A program made the translations under genes and the position numbers. 64,000 bases of DNA from Luteibacter sp. OK325. Lineage in GTDB: Bacteria > Pseudomonadota > Gammaproteobacteria > Xanthomonadales > Rhodanobacteraceae. Where the stretch lies: contig NZ_QAOX01000002.1 of the NCBI RefSeq assembly GCF_003050935.1, positions 744,001 to 808,000 of the forward strand. Direction: 5' to 3'. Positions within the stretch are counted from its first letter, which is position 1. Each line of letters begins with the position of its first letter. The notes beneath the pieces are model-generated. The model made no database searches. It was not told the origin of the DNA and saw only the letters and a program-made list of their open reading frames with translations. Shown piece by piece: positions 1-8,641 of this stretch.

Positions 1-535
1 ACCTGACCGTCAGCAGGTCGCAGCCCGAGTGCGTCACCGCATTGCGAATCGCCTCGCGCACTATGCCGAGCACGTCGTTGGCCACATCGCCGGGTAGCGT
101 CCGCTCGCGACCCCTCACTTCAAACCGGAACCTGACCTGCCAAATCGCCGTCTCGACGTCGCCATCCCCTCGAATCAGGTCGGCGATGTATTGACGCTCC
201 TTCCCGTTGTTTCGCAGTTGGAAAATCTTGTCGCGACCCTCGATCACGATGGCGCGCGTCTGCCGCGCGACCTCCCTGATCTGCTCGCGGCAGTCCTCGG
301 ACAGGTCCTGGTCCTTGCCCCAGAGGTCAAGCCGAAGAAGTACCGCCTGGAAAGCCTGCAGCAGTGTGTCGTGCAAGTCGCGCGCGATGCGCTCGCGCTC
401 CATCTGGCGGGCCTCCGACCACGCTCTGGTTCGCGCCCCGCGCTTTCCCACGCGGTCGCGGAGCACGACCCAGAACATGATGGCAGCCGTCACAGCATGA
501 CCCGAGTACAACCACCATGGCCCTGATGAGGTCAT
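1..535 (-). CDS. Sensor histidine kinase, NarL/LuxR-type (partial, runs off left edge)
   Basis: Reading the minus strand from an ATG at 535 gives an open frame to the window edge (178 residues seen). A hydrophobic stretch near residues 13-25 is followed by a HisKA_3 dimerisation/phosphoacceptor motif (ERIARDLHDTLLQAFQ, phospho-His at residue 55) and the start of the HATPase domain with its N box (REAIRNAVTHS, about 160-170). The family autophosphorylates this His and passes phosphate to a LuxR-type response regulator, which should lie off the left edge. The frame closes upstream at a TAA near 632, so almost no sensor domain is encoded. Many relatives carry a large periplasmic beta-propeller before this point, so the gene may be 5'-truncated. 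The exact start is uncertain; an ATG near 590 is also in frame. Confidence 0.75.
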   Translation of the reverse strand, partial: MTSSGPWWLYSGHAVTAAIMFWVVLRDRVGKRGARTRAWSEARQMERERIARDLHDTLLQAFQAVLLRLDLWGKDQDLSEDCREQIREVARQTRAIVIEGRDKIFQLRNNGKERQYIADLIRGDGDVETAIWQVRFRFEVRGRERTLPGDVANDVLGIVREAIRNAVTHSGCDLLTVR

Positions 536-904
536 CTTGCCGCTGCAGATAAGGTTCTCATGGCGACGAGGGTGCCACGACCACCGGCGCATTCCGTCCG
601 CGATGTCGCACAAATCGTCCGAGTTTGCTTATCGGCGACGGCATACGGAAGAATGCGGTACGGCACCACGTCACCCGGTCGCTCGGCCAGGCCCTTCTCG
701 AGGCCTTGCCGCCGGGCGATGCGCAGCTCCGTATTAATGTGGACGTGTCCTTAATTTTCTGTACTGCTTCGGCTTCTGGGTACGCATTCATGCATTGCAC
801 TGCTGTAAAATGACCGCCTGCGCTTTCGAGCAGCGCACGCTCGCTGTTCGTACCGCCATCATTGTCCGTTTTGCTCGATACGCTTTGTACAGTCAGGAGT
901 TACC
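536..904. other. Non-coding stretch between divergent genes
   Basis: Region between the minus-strand kinase and the plus-strand permease. Short open frames exist on both strands, but none shows a recognisable family or a convincing ribosome site. The half next to the permease is AT-richer (around 730-810) and probably holds its promoter. Nothing else is supported. Confidence 0.4.
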
Positions 905-2344
905 GTGAGCCGTTCGGCCGTTGCGCAATCGCCAAAAACCCACAAGCTTTCCACCCAGTTCATCGTCTTCATGGTGCTCGCCGCTGCAGCACCGCTTGCC
1001 TCGATGATCGGCAATCTTCCCATCGCCATCTCGCGTGGCACGGGCGGGAACGTACCCGTCGCCTTCCTGATCGCAGGCTTGATCCTGGTCGCATTCACCA
1101 CGGGCTATGCCTTCATCGGCCGCCGGGTGGTCAGTACCGGTGCGTTCTATACCTATGTGTCCGAAGGCCTGGGTAAGCCGCTCGGCGTCGGGACCGCGTA
1201 TAGCGCGATCCTTTCGTATGGCGCGTTTACCTTTGGTCTCGCGGCGGCATGCGGGTATTTTGACGAGCAGGTGTCTATCGCGGTCGGCCACAGGGTCGAC
1301 TGGACGATCTGCGCCGCTGTGTCTGTCGTGCTCGCCGGCATCCTCAACTATCGGTCGATGGATGCTTCGACCAAACTGCTGGCGGTCATCATCATTGTCG
1401 AGAGCGCCGTGCTCGTCGTCTTCGATGTCAGCGTCATTGCCATAAAGGGATGGGCAGCCTTCCCGCTTGCATCCTTCGCGCCCAGCCAGTGGTTGGCCCC
1501 CGGCATAGGCGTCTCGCTGATGACGGCATTCACCTGCTTTGTCGGATTCGAATCCGGCGCCCTTTATTCAAAGGAAGCGGCTGATCCCGTACGAAGCATC
1601 CCGCTGGCCAGCTATGTCTCGGTCATCCTGATTGGTTCGTTTTACCTCTTGACCGCGTGGATCACCGTTGGCGCGCTCGGCGTCAGCGAGGCGAAAGCCA
1701 CGGCTGTCGCGCATGGCGGCACGCTCATTCTCGATCTCATCAAAGATTACGATGGGCAGACCGCATCCGATATCGCCGGTGTCCTGCTGTGTACGTCGAT
1801 GCTGGCGACCTATATCGCTATCCATGCCGCCGCCTCTCGCTACATCTTCGCGCTCGCTCGCGAAGGCTTGCTGCCGCGGATGCTGGCTCGGTTCGATGAG
1901 GTTCGCAATGTGCCGGTGGCGGGAACGATCACCATGTCGGTAGCGACTGTTATCTGCCTTGCTTGTATCGCTTCTACGCGAACCGATCCCTACGCGGCGA
2001 TTATTCCTGTACTGATCGGCATGGGGACGTTGGGGATCATTGCGCTTCAGGCAGCGGCGGCGATTGCCATCGTTTCTTACGTGTTTCGACGCAGGCGCGA
2101 AGCGGGGCCGGTTGTTCTGATTTCGTCGGTGTGTGCGGCGATCGGGCTTTCCGTGGCGCTGACGACCGTGTGTGTCAACTTTACGCTGCTGTCGACGGTG
2201 AATACGCCGTTTGTGGCCTGGTTGCCGGCGCTGTATCTGGTGACGCTTGCTGCCGGGCTTGGCTTCAGCCTCTGGCTGCGAGGAGCGCGTCCGGGGAAAT
2301 ATGCTCGGTTGGTGCTTGTCGAGCATCGGGCTAACGCCGGCTAA
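905..2344 (+). CDS. APC-superfamily amino-acid permease
   Basis: 479-residue integral membrane protein with about 12 hydrophobic segments, the usual length and layout of the amino acid-polyamine-organocation permeases. The first helix carries the glycine-containing loop after APLASMIG typical of substrate binding in the family, and TM3/TM6 regions (GFESGALYSKEAADP; SRYIFALAREGLLPRMLARFD) match bacterial APC permeases closely. It would import an amino acid or amine across the inner membrane by cation coupling; substrate cannot be assigned. The start is a GTG at 905 with an AGGAGT ribosome site a few bases upstream. It is transcribed alone and faces the NRAMP-like gene convergently. Confidence 0.85.
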   Translation: MSRSAVAQSPKTHKLSTQFIVFMVLAAAAPLASMIGNLPIAISRGTGGNVPVAFLIAGLILVAFTTGYAFIGRRVVSTGAFYTYVSEGLGKPLGVGTAYSAILSYGAFTFGLAAACGYFDEQVSIAVGHRVDWTICAAVSVVLAGILNYRSMDASTKLLAVIIIVESAVLVVFDVSVIAIKGWAAFPLASFAPSQWLAPGIGVSLMTAFTCFVGFESGALYSKEAADPVRSIPLASYVSVILIGSFYLLTAWITVGALGVSEAKATAVAHGGTLILDLIKDYDGQTASDIAGVLLCTSMLATYIAIHAAASRYIFALAREGLLPRMLARFDEVRNVPVAGTITMSVATVICLACIASTRTDPYAAIIPVLIGMGTLGIIALQAAAAIAIVSYVFRRRREAGPVVLISSVCAAIGLSVALTTVCVNFTLLSTVNTPFVAWLPALYLVTLAAGLGFSLWLRGARPGKYARLVLVEHRANAG

Positions 2345-2435
2345 AGACTCGCGCCGTTGCGAAGTACGCAGCGTCGCCGCCCTGCCCGTTGGTTGCCCCA
2401 ATACGGCCACTCCGCACCGGTAGCGTGCTGCCTGT

Positions 2436-2501
2436 CCGAGATGCACGGCTGTTTACACGCCGTGACATCTCGGAACGGTATCGTCACGCCGCAGCGTGAC
2501 G
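2436..2501. terminator. Two intergenic hairpins between convergent genes
   Basis: 2436-2449 (CCGAGATGCACGGC) pairs with 2459-2473 across a 9-base loop with one bulged A. 2482-2489 (CGTCACGC) pairs perfectly with 2494-2501 around a CGCA loop. Both lie between the converging permease and NRAMP-like genes, the expected place for bidirectional terminators. Neither is followed by a clear T tract, so termination is inferred. Confidence 0.5.
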
Positions 2502-2561
2502 CCTCAAAGGGAAGTGATCATGCTGGACCAGCACCAAAGCACACGCCAACCGCCATAGCCT

Positions 2562-3842
2562 TCATCCACCCTTCCCCATCGTGGCAAACATGACCACGGC
2601 AGCTGCGAGCATGACGAGGGTGGCGACCCAGCCGAGAACCCTCAGGCCACGGCCGACACCGTGGTTGCCCATGGTCTTCGGTCGATTGGCAATAATCATG
2701 ATGGCAACCATCATGGGCACGGCACAAACACCGTTGACCACCGCGCTCCAGTAAAGGGCTTTGACCGGGTCGATGGGCGTGAGGTTGAGTAAGGCCCCCA
2801 CCAGCATCGAGGCCACGAGCACGCCATAGAAGAGCTTCGCGTCCGCCGGCTTGTGCTCGAGGCCATACACGGCTTGCATCGTCCCCGCGACGGAGAACGC
2901 GGTAGCGCCCGCAAGTACGGGCACGGCAAGCATCCCCGTGCCGACGATGCCCATCGAGAAAAGGGCAAAGGCAAACTTTCCGGCAACGGGTTTGAGGGCT
3001 TCGGCGGCTTCGGAAGATGACTGAATGTCGGTCTTTCCGTGAGCATGAAGAACGACGGCAGCGGTGAGGATGATGAAGAACGCCACCACATTCGAAACCA
3101 CCATGCCGACAGAGGTATCGATGGCAATGCGCTTGAATGCATCGGGAGCTTGTTCGTCGGCATGCTTTAGCGGCTCGCGCTCATCGCTGTCGCGGATCTC
3201 CTCGACTTCCTGGGCAGCTTGCCAGCTGAAGAGGTACGGACTGATGGTGGTGCCGAGGATGGCGACGACGGCTGTGGCGTATGCGGCGGTTCCCTGAAAT
3301 GCGGGAATGAAGGTCCCTTTCATCGCCTCGCCCCAGGGCACCTTGATGACGAAGACGGTCGCAACATACGTGAGCAGGCTTAAAGCCAGAAACTTCAAAA
3401 TGGGGGAGTAGCGATTGAACGGCACATAGACCTGCAAGACAGTCGAGACGATGGCCAGCACACAGGCGTACAACAAGGTCGGGCCACCGATGAGCAGATT
3501 GACGGCCGCGCCCATGGCACCCAGATCCGCGCCAATGTTGATGACGTTGGCGATGATCAGCAGCACGGTGATGCCCCAAACCAGCCCCTTGGGGAAGTTG
3601 CGGACCATGTTGTCGGCCAGACCCCGTCCGGTCACACGCCCGATGCGAGCACTCACGGTCTGGATACCAATCATCAGGGGCAACGCCAGAACCAGGGCCC
3701 ACAGCGTGGCATACCCGAACTGCGCCCCGACTTGCGAGTAGGTGGCAACGCCACTCGGGTCGTCGTCCGCCGCACCGGTGACAAGCCCGCCTCCGAGACG
3801 CTTCCACCAGGGGTCGGACGAGGCGGAGTCGGGCTTGGTCAT
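2562..3842 (-). CDS. NRAMP-related divalent metal ion transporter
   Basis: 426-residue, about 11-helix membrane protein of the NRAMP (MntH/SLC11) superfamily, which moves divalent metals with protons across the inner membrane. TM1 carries DDDPSG (residues 26-31) where classical members have DPGN, and the TM6 segment reads TTISPYLFSWQ (about 198-208) where Mn/Fe transporters have the metal-binding MPH motif. The fold is clear, but the selectivity residues differ, so Mn or Fe import should not be assumed; NRAMP-related Mg transporters and other divergent branches are alternatives. The start was put at the ATG at 3842, which gives a normal family N-terminus. A longer frame from a TTG at 3926 is also open. 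Confidence 0.85.
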   Translation of the reverse strand: MTKPDSASSDPWWKRLGGGLVTGAADDDPSGVATYSQVGAQFGYATLWALVLALPLMIGIQTVSARIGRVTGRGLADNMVRNFPKGLVWGITVLLIIANVINIGADLGAMGAAVNLLIGGPTLLYACVLAIVSTVLQVYVPFNRYSPILKFLALSLLTYVATVFVIKVPWGEAMKGTFIPAFQGTAAYATAVVAILGTTISPYLFSWQAAQEVEEIRDSDEREPLKHADEQAPDAFKRIAIDTSVGMVVSNVVAFFIILTAAVVLHAHGKTDIQSSSEAAEALKPVAGKFAFALFSMGIVGTGMLAVPVLAGATAFSVAGTMQAVYGLEHKPADAKLFYGVLVASMLVGALLNLTPIDPVKALYWSAVVNGVCAVPMMVAIMIIANRPKTMGNHGVGRGLRVLGWVATLVMLAAAVVMFATMGKGG

Positions 3843-3947
3843 GAGCGCGTCCGAATGGCGGGTTTTGCGGATGCTTCGCTGCCGGCCGTGAACCCGCCGC
3901 GAAGCATCCTTCCGACACTTCACCAATCTTTCCTGGAACTTTCGTCC

Positions 3948-5138
3948 TTACTCTGCCGGTTCGAGCTCGACTTTTATCCAGCCCGGCTGGCGCTGGTCGA
4001 ATTGCTCATAGGCACTGATGGCATCACTCAAAGGTTCGCGCTGGGTGAGGATGGCGGTCGGCACGACCTGACCTGTGCGGACAAGCTCAACGAGCATCGG
4101 CACGTATTTCCTGTGGTTGCAGTTGCCCATCCTGATGGTCAAGTTCTTGTTCATCGCTGCACCAATCGGGAAGAGATTGTCACCGGGCGGGTAGACGCCA
4201 ATGATGGCAACGGTGCCCGCCTTCGCGACCGCATCGACGGCCCATGCGAGGGACTGCATCGGACCGTCACCGGCCTTGAAATGCTCGCCCTCCTCCCGCG
4301 CAGTGGATGACGCCTTCTTGGCATCCTCCGACGTATTGCTCTTCTGGGCAGGGCCACTGTGAGCGTGTTCGGCATCCACACCAACCGCATCAATCACCGA
4401 GTCGACACCTATTCCGCCCATGAGTTTCTTGATGGTCTTAACCGGGTCTTCTTTCGAGAAATCGATGATTTCCGCGCCCTGGTTGCGAGCCATTTCCAAA
4501 CGGTCGGCATGCTGGTCGACGGCAAACACGCGCCCAGCCCCGAAGAGCTTTGCAGAAGCAATGGCAAATTGGCCTACCGGGCCACAACCGAAGACCGCCA
4601 CCGAGTGGCCGGGTTTGATGTCGGCAAGGTCAGCACCGAAGTATCCGGTCGGAAAAATGTCGGAAATCAGAATGGCTTCGTCGTCACTGATCCCGTCTGG
4701 AAGTCCGACGAGATTTATGTTGGCAAAAGGCACCCGGACCTTTTCGGCCTGCATGCCGTTGAAGCCGCCGGCTTCCTTCGGACCACCATAAAACGCGGTA
4801 CCTGGACCGTTGGGATTGGCGTTGTCGCACTGCGCGTAAAAGCCAGACCGACAGAGTGGACAGTAGCCGCACGCGATCGTCGACGGCACCACCACCCGGT
4901 CACCGACCTTGAGGTTGCGCACCCCTTTGCCGATGCTCTCAACCACGCCCACGCCCTCGTGGCCGAGGATGGTACCGGGCTCGACGCCGGCCATGGTGCC
5001 CCGAATAAAATGGAGATCAGTTCCGCAAATGGCCGAGCTCGTCAGACGAACAATCGCGTCCGTGTCGGCTTCGAGCTTTGGTTCGGGTACTTCGTCGAGG
5101 CGGATGTCACCGAGGGCGTGGAAAACGACGGCTTTCAT
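3948..5138 (-). CDS. Zinc-dependent alcohol/formaldehyde dehydrogenase-like protein
   Basis: 396-residue medium-chain dehydrogenase. Catalytic zinc ligands are visible at C38 (ICGTD) and H60-E61 (GHE), the structural zinc site at C90, C93, C96 and C104, and the NAD(P) Rossmann loop GCGPVG at 184-189. Such enzymes oxidise alcohols or formaldehyde adducts with NAD. An unusual charged insertion rich in Ser, Lys and Glu (about 260-295) separates two Rossmann strands. The start ATG at 5138 has an AGGAG site upstream. It sits 105 bases downstream of nothing co-directional and 20 bases after the transporter's possible upstream start. A second FDH-type paralogue lies at 6033-7172. The substrate is not resolvable. 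Confidence 0.85.
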   Translation of the reverse strand: MKAVVFHALGDIRLDEVPEPKLEADTDAIVRLTSSAICGTDLHFIRGTMAGVEPGTILGHEGVGVVESIGKGVRNLKVGDRVVVPSTIACGYCPLCRSGFYAQCDNANPNGPGTAFYGGPKEAGGFNGMQAEKVRVPFANINLVGLPDGISDDEAILISDIFPTGYFGADLADIKPGHSVAVFGCGPVGQFAIASAKLFGAGRVFAVDQHADRLEMARNQGAEIIDFSKEDPVKTIKKLMGGIGVDSVIDAVGVDAEHAHSGPAQKSNTSEDAKKASSTAREEGEHFKAGDGPMQSLAWAVDAVAKAGTVAIIGVYPPGDNLFPIGAAMNKNLTIRMGNCNHRKYVPMLVELVRTGQVVPTAILTQREPLSDAISAYEQFDQRQPGWIKVELEPAE

Positions 5139-5271
5139 CGAGACGTCTCCTGACCAAAAGGGCCAAGCTAGCGATCGCCCCGTGACCTCTCAATCAGGAC
5201 GGAGCGGTCATGGGCTCACCCGCTTTTGACAGGGCCTCCTCCAGTTCGCCGAGCCCCAGCTACAATGGCGA

Positions 5272-5670
5272 ATGCCCGAAGCCATTACTCCGTCGACCAC
5301 GCCGCTCGTCCTCATCGTCCACGACGACGTGGCTGTAGCCGAGGCGGTTGCCATTGCGCTGGAGGCTACCGGTGCAAGTGCGGTGCAGGTCAATCGGACC
5401 AGCGACGCGCGGCTGGTCATCCAGGGCGCACCCGGGCTGACGGCGGTGATGGCGCGATGCTCCCTCGATCTTCCCAACGAGCAGCCCTTGTTGGCTTGGG
5501 TGGGCGAGAACCGTCCGGAGGTGGCCCTGGTCGCGCTGTGTTCGACGCCCGGACATAGCCACGAGCAGCTTCCCGCCTGGTGCCAGCTGTTGAGCCCGCC
5601 CTTTGATGGTGTCGATCTCAAGCGCGCCCTGGTGGAAGCTCGCCTGACGGTGTTCGCGAGTCGGGCTTAG
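5272..5670 (+). CDS. Degenerate response-regulator receiver domain protein
   Basis: 132 residues forming one receiver-like domain: first strand LVLIVHDD with paired acidic residues, then alternating helices and strands ending with a PPF motif. At the strand-3 position where the phospho-accepting Asp is expected the sequence reads AVMARC, and the usual KPF lysine is replaced by P. Phosphorelay activity is therefore unlikely; it may act as a phosphorylation-independent protein-interaction domain. No strong ribosome site precedes the ATG at 5272. It is monocistronic and divergent from the upstream dehydrogenase. Confidence 0.55.
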   Translation: MPEAITPSTTPLVLIVHDDVAVAEAVAIALEATGASAVQVNRTSDARLVIQGAPGLTAVMARCSLDLPNEQPLLAWVGENRPEVALVALCSTPGHSHEQLPAWCQLLSPPFDGVDLKRALVEARLTVFASRA

Positions 5671-5698
5671 CTGTTCGAGGGCCTTTGCGCCGCGCCAC

Positions 5699-5914
5699 TC
5701 AGATGCGCAGTGTTTCCCAACTCCCGTCCGCGCGCTCGATCTTGACGACGGCTGTGCCGCCCGCGTTGAGAACCATGCGGGCGTGATCCGCAGCGAAAGC
5801 CACGGCCGATTTTTCGTCGGCTCGTTGCTCTTCCTTACGCCCATCGGAACGCACACGCCACTGGCCGCGCGTCGTTGACGGAGGCGCGATGTAGATGACG
5901 ACCTCGTCGCTCAT
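5699..5914 (-). CDS. DUF2188 domain protein
   Basis: 71-residue protein; the pattern GQWRVRSDGRKEEQRADEKSAVAFA followed by a VVKIERADGSWE tail fits DUF2188, a small domain common in stress-associated gene neighbourhoods and without a defined activity. The start ATG at 5914 is preceded by AAGGAG at good spacing; a longer in-frame start at 5965 lacks this. No signal peptide. It lies among dehydrogenases and other small hydrophilic proteins that resemble a general-stress region. Confidence 0.65.
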   Translation of the reverse strand: MSDEVVIYIAPPSTTRGQWRVRSDGRKEEQRADEKSAVAFAADHARMVLNAGGTAVVKIERADGSWETLRI

Positions 5915-6032
5915 GGCTGGCTCCTTCCCATGGGTCAGCCCAAACCCTAGCTCGCAAGATGTCACGATTCGCTAGAGGGTCGGTGAAGAAAACGCCGTCA
6001 TAGTTCGCGATGGGCGGACGTGTTTTCCGGCC

Positions 6033-7172
6033 TTACGAGCGACCGGGATGAAGCACCACCTTCGTCCAGCCGTTCTTACGGTCGTCGAAGTTGCGGTAGG
6101 CATCGGGTGCCTCTTCCAGCTCCAGCTCGTGCGAAATGATCCTTGACGGCGCGGCCTTGCCCTGGTGAATCAGTTCACGCAACCGGCGGTTGTAGTGCTT
6201 CACGTTGGCCTGGCCCGTGCGCATGAACTGTCCCTTGAACCAGAACGTTCCCATGTCGAAGGCGATCTTGCCTTCCTTGGCCAGGTCATCCTCCGCGCCC
6301 GGGTCCTTCGGTACGAACACGCCGACCACACCAAGGCCACCGGTCGGGCGAACCGATGCCACCAGGTCGTTCATCGTGGCGTTCGGGCGCTCGTGCCCGT
6401 GGTGGTCGTGGCACTGGTAGCCCACGCATTCGCAGCCGCGATCGGCGCCGCCACGGGTGAGTTCCAGGATCCGGGCGACATGGTCGCCCTTGGCATCGTT
6501 CACGACCGTGGCGCCGAATACCTCAGCCAGCTTCAAACGATCCGGATGGCGGTCCACCACGATCACCTGGGAGGCGCCTTTGATCTGCGCCGACAGCGCA
6601 GCCATCAAGCCGACGGGGCCAGCGCCGTAGATCACGATGCTTTCGCCCGGCTGAAGGCCGGAGAGTTCGGTGGCGTGCCAGCCGGTCGGGAAGATGTCGG
6701 AGAGCAGGACGTAATCCAGTTCTTTTTCCCGCGCGTCCTCAGGCAGCACAAGGCAGTTGAAGTCCGCATACGGTACGCGCAACAGCTCGGCCTGGCCGCC
6801 ACTGTAAGGGCCCATGTCCGCAAAGCCATAGGCGGCGCCCGCGCTGCCCGGGTTGGTAGTCAGGCAGAAGCCCGTCAGGCCCGCTTCGCAGTTGCGGCAG
6901 AATCCGCAAGCGACGTTGAAAGGCAGCACGACGCGGTCGCCGACTTTCACGCGATCCACCGCCTGGCCTACTTCGATCACCTCGCCCATGTTCTCGTGGC
7001 CGAGAATCTTGCCCTTTTCCACGCTGGTGCGGCCCTCATACATGTGAAGGTCGGATCCACAGATGTTGGTGGTGGTGATGCGGACCAGCACGTCCGTAGG
7101 TTTTTCAATCCGGGCATCGGGTACCGCGATGACGGCAACATCCTTTGGACCGTTGTAAACCAGCGCTTTCAT
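6033..7172 (-). CDS. Glutathione-independent formaldehyde dehydrogenase-like zinc enzyme
   Basis: 379-residue medium-chain dehydrogenase with catalytic zinc residues C38 (NICGSD) and H59-E60, structural zinc cysteines C89, C92, C95 and C103, and a nucleotide loop GAGPVG. The segment GADRGCECVGYQCHDHHGHE and the long C-terminal part resemble the glutathione-independent formaldehyde dehydrogenases (FdhA type), which oxidise formaldehyde to formate with tightly bound NAD. The start ATG at 7172 has GAGGAGAGG directly upstream; the frame stays open to 7490 but without a comparable site. Two such dehydrogenases within 4 kb suggest aldehyde or alcohol detoxification, which is inference. Confidence 0.85.
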   Translation of the reverse strand: MKALVYNGPKDVAVIAVPDARIEKPTDVLVRITTTNICGSDLHMYEGRTSVEKGKILGHENMGEVIEVGQAVDRVKVGDRVVLPFNVACGFCRNCEAGLTGFCLTTNPGSAGAAYGFADMGPYSGGQAELLRVPYADFNCLVLPEDAREKELDYVLLSDIFPTGWHATELSGLQPGESIVIYGAGPVGLMAALSAQIKGASQVIVVDRHPDRLKLAEVFGATVVNDAKGDHVARILELTRGGADRGCECVGYQCHDHHGHERPNATMNDLVASVRPTGGLGVVGVFVPKDPGAEDDLAKEGKIAFDMGTFWFKGQFMRTGQANVKHYNRRLRELIHQGKAAPSRIISHELELEEAPDAYRNFDDRKNGWTKVVLHPGRS

Positions 7173-7521
7173 GGCCTCTCCTCGGGTTGGAAAGGCGCAC
7201 GATGCGATATGCGGTGGTTGTGAATCGTCCTGTTCGTGTGATGGGGCGTATACACGGATGAAGGCGCCCGGCCTTACCGCTCTGCCGATGACCCGGCTGC
7301 ACGTTGAACCGACAAGAAATTCTAGCGGTGGTTGAGGCGGCCTTGGATGAATAGTTCTTCGATGGTCGTAACGCTCATGGTTTTCCCTCCCAGGGATTTG
7401 ATTGTGGAACCGTTGGATGCTCGCTTGCTCACCCATCCTTGACGGCCCCTTCCCTCCCAAGTGGTCTTCTCGGTCATGCATCGCCGGCATTCTTGCCGGC
7501 GACTAGACGAGGAGAGGATGC

Positions 7522-7797
7522 ATGGGCTGGAACGACCACATCGACAACGACCTGACCGCCCTGCTCAAAGAGCTCATTTCCGCAGGATTTGTTTTTGAAG
7601 GAGGGGCGCCATTCGATGTTGCCCAGAAGGTCATCGCCGACGGGAAAGTAAGCCTGACGCCTGTCGAGACGAACGTATTTGAAGAGCAGCTTGTCCCTGC
7701 CCTCAGGGCGCTCGAGGAGGCGAAACTGGAAGACGATGTCGAGGACGCGTTGGGACTGCCGCCGCCGGGCGGCGACAGGCCTCCTAGACCTGGCTAA
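7522..7797 (+). CDS. Small acidic hypothetical protein
   Basis: 91-residue soluble protein, no family recognised. It is acidic and mostly helical in appearance (ALLKELISAGF; VPALRALEEAKLEDDVEDAL) and ends with a Pro/Gly tail. GAGGAGAGG sits seven bases before the ATG at 7522, which supports translation. Its last four bases overlap the end of the convergent small gene at 7794-7949. Confidence 0.6.
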   Translation: MGWNDHIDNDLTALLKELISAGFVFEGGAPFDVAQKVIADGKVSLTPVETNVFEEQLVPALRALEEAKLEDDVEDALGLPPPGGDRPPRPG

Positions 7798-7949
7798 CGG
7801 ATGCCCTCGTCACGCTTTGAGGCCTTGTCCATTTTCTCCTCGCCTTCCTTGATTTCCTTATCACGTTTGTCCTGTTGCGCTTTGTCCTGGTGGGCGACCT
7901 TGTTGAGGTTGCGGTCTCCGGATTGGGGCTTGTGGTTCTGGTCAGCCAT
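7794..7949 (-). CDS. Small highly charged hypothetical protein
   Basis: 51-residue frame read from the ATG at 7949 and preceded by a GAGGAG site. The product is extremely hydrophilic (Lys, Asp, Glu and Gln rich, for example HQDKAQQDKRDKEIKEGEE), like intrinsically disordered stress proteins. No domain is recognised. It follows another short hydrophilic gene (7964-8098) by 14 bases, so the two are probably co-transcribed. Confidence 0.55.
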   Translation of the reverse strand: MADQNHKPQSGDRNLNKVAHQDKAQQDKRDKEIKEGEEKMDKASKRDEGIR

Positions 7950-7963
7950 GGCACTGTCTCCTC

Positions 7964-8098
7964 TCAACCGTGGTCTTCGTCGTCATGGGTTTGCTGCGTG
8001 GACTCCGCGTCCTTGGGTTTCTTCTCGACCCGGTCGCCGGTGCCGGCATCGAACTCGCGGGGATTGCGGGGGGTGTCTTTGTCGTCTGGTTTGGTCAT
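7964..8098 (-). CDS. Small hydrophilic hypothetical protein
   Basis: 44-residue frame from the ATG at 8098, with GAGGG upstream. The product is charged and Pro-rich at the start (TKPDDKDTPRNPREFD) and acidic at its end, likely disordered. The frame stays open to 8212 but the upstream part has no ribosome site. No family is recognised. It probably forms a transcription unit with 7794-7949 and perhaps 8209-8523. Confidence 0.45.
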   Translation of the reverse strand: MTKPDDKDTPRNPREFDAGTGDRVEKKPKDAESTQQTHDDEDHG

Positions 8099-8208
8099 CG
8101 CCAAGCCCTCAGAGGATGGAGGCAAGAGCATCAACCTCTCTGTGTCAGGACGAACCGACAGCGGCGTGAAGGACAGCATCAACTCATCCCCTCGCGGGCT
8201 AACGAAGC

Positions 8209-8523
8209 TCAATGTTTCTTGTCCGCCGCACGCATGGTCTCCGTACTGCCGTTGGTCCCCTGCCCTTCGACCGGGCTGGGCACGGGCACGCCGTAGCTGT
8301 CACGAGGACCCGACGGGGGCTTTTGGTTCCGCTTGGTATTCAGGCCATCAGTGAGGCGCTGTTCGCTTTCGGCCTTCCGCGTCTTCGGGGTTTCCACAAC
8401 GGTCTGGGCGCCTGAGTTGGCGGTTTGCTTTTTGACTTCCACACCGGCGCCCGCTTGTTCCTGTGCGTAAACCGAGGTGCACAACAGGGCGCAGACTACA
8501 GCAGCGTGCATGACAGTTTTCAT
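8209..8523 (-). CDS. Small secreted hypothetical protein
   Basis: 104 residues starting at the ATG at 8523, with GGAGG nine bases upstream. A clear Sec signal peptide (MKTVMHAAVVCALLCTSVYA, cut after VYA) precedes a hydrophilic mature part of about 84 residues rich in Lys, Thr, Gln and Ser and without a recognised domain. Likely periplasmic. The ORF is open to 8622, but the signal peptide and ribosome site fix the start. Confidence 0.6.
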   Translation of the reverse strand: MKTVMHAAVVCALLCTSVYAQEQAGAGVEVKKQTANSGAQTVVETPKTRKAESEQRLTDGLNTKRNQKPPSGPRDSYGVPVPSPVEGQGTNGSTETMRAADKKH

Positions 8524-8641
8524 GGAAACGGTCCTCCGGAGGCCGACCGCATGATGTAGCTGAAGCGGGTGAACACCGAAGCTGGGCAGTGTGAAATGAG
8601 CGATACACGACTGCGCCTGCATCCATTGCCAGACCTTCCGA

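Noticed and set aside
6165-7223. 352-codon plus-strand frame opposite the formaldehyde dehydrogenase
   Set aside because: It is the antisense shadow of a clear zinc dehydrogenase; no ribosome site and no recognisable domain.
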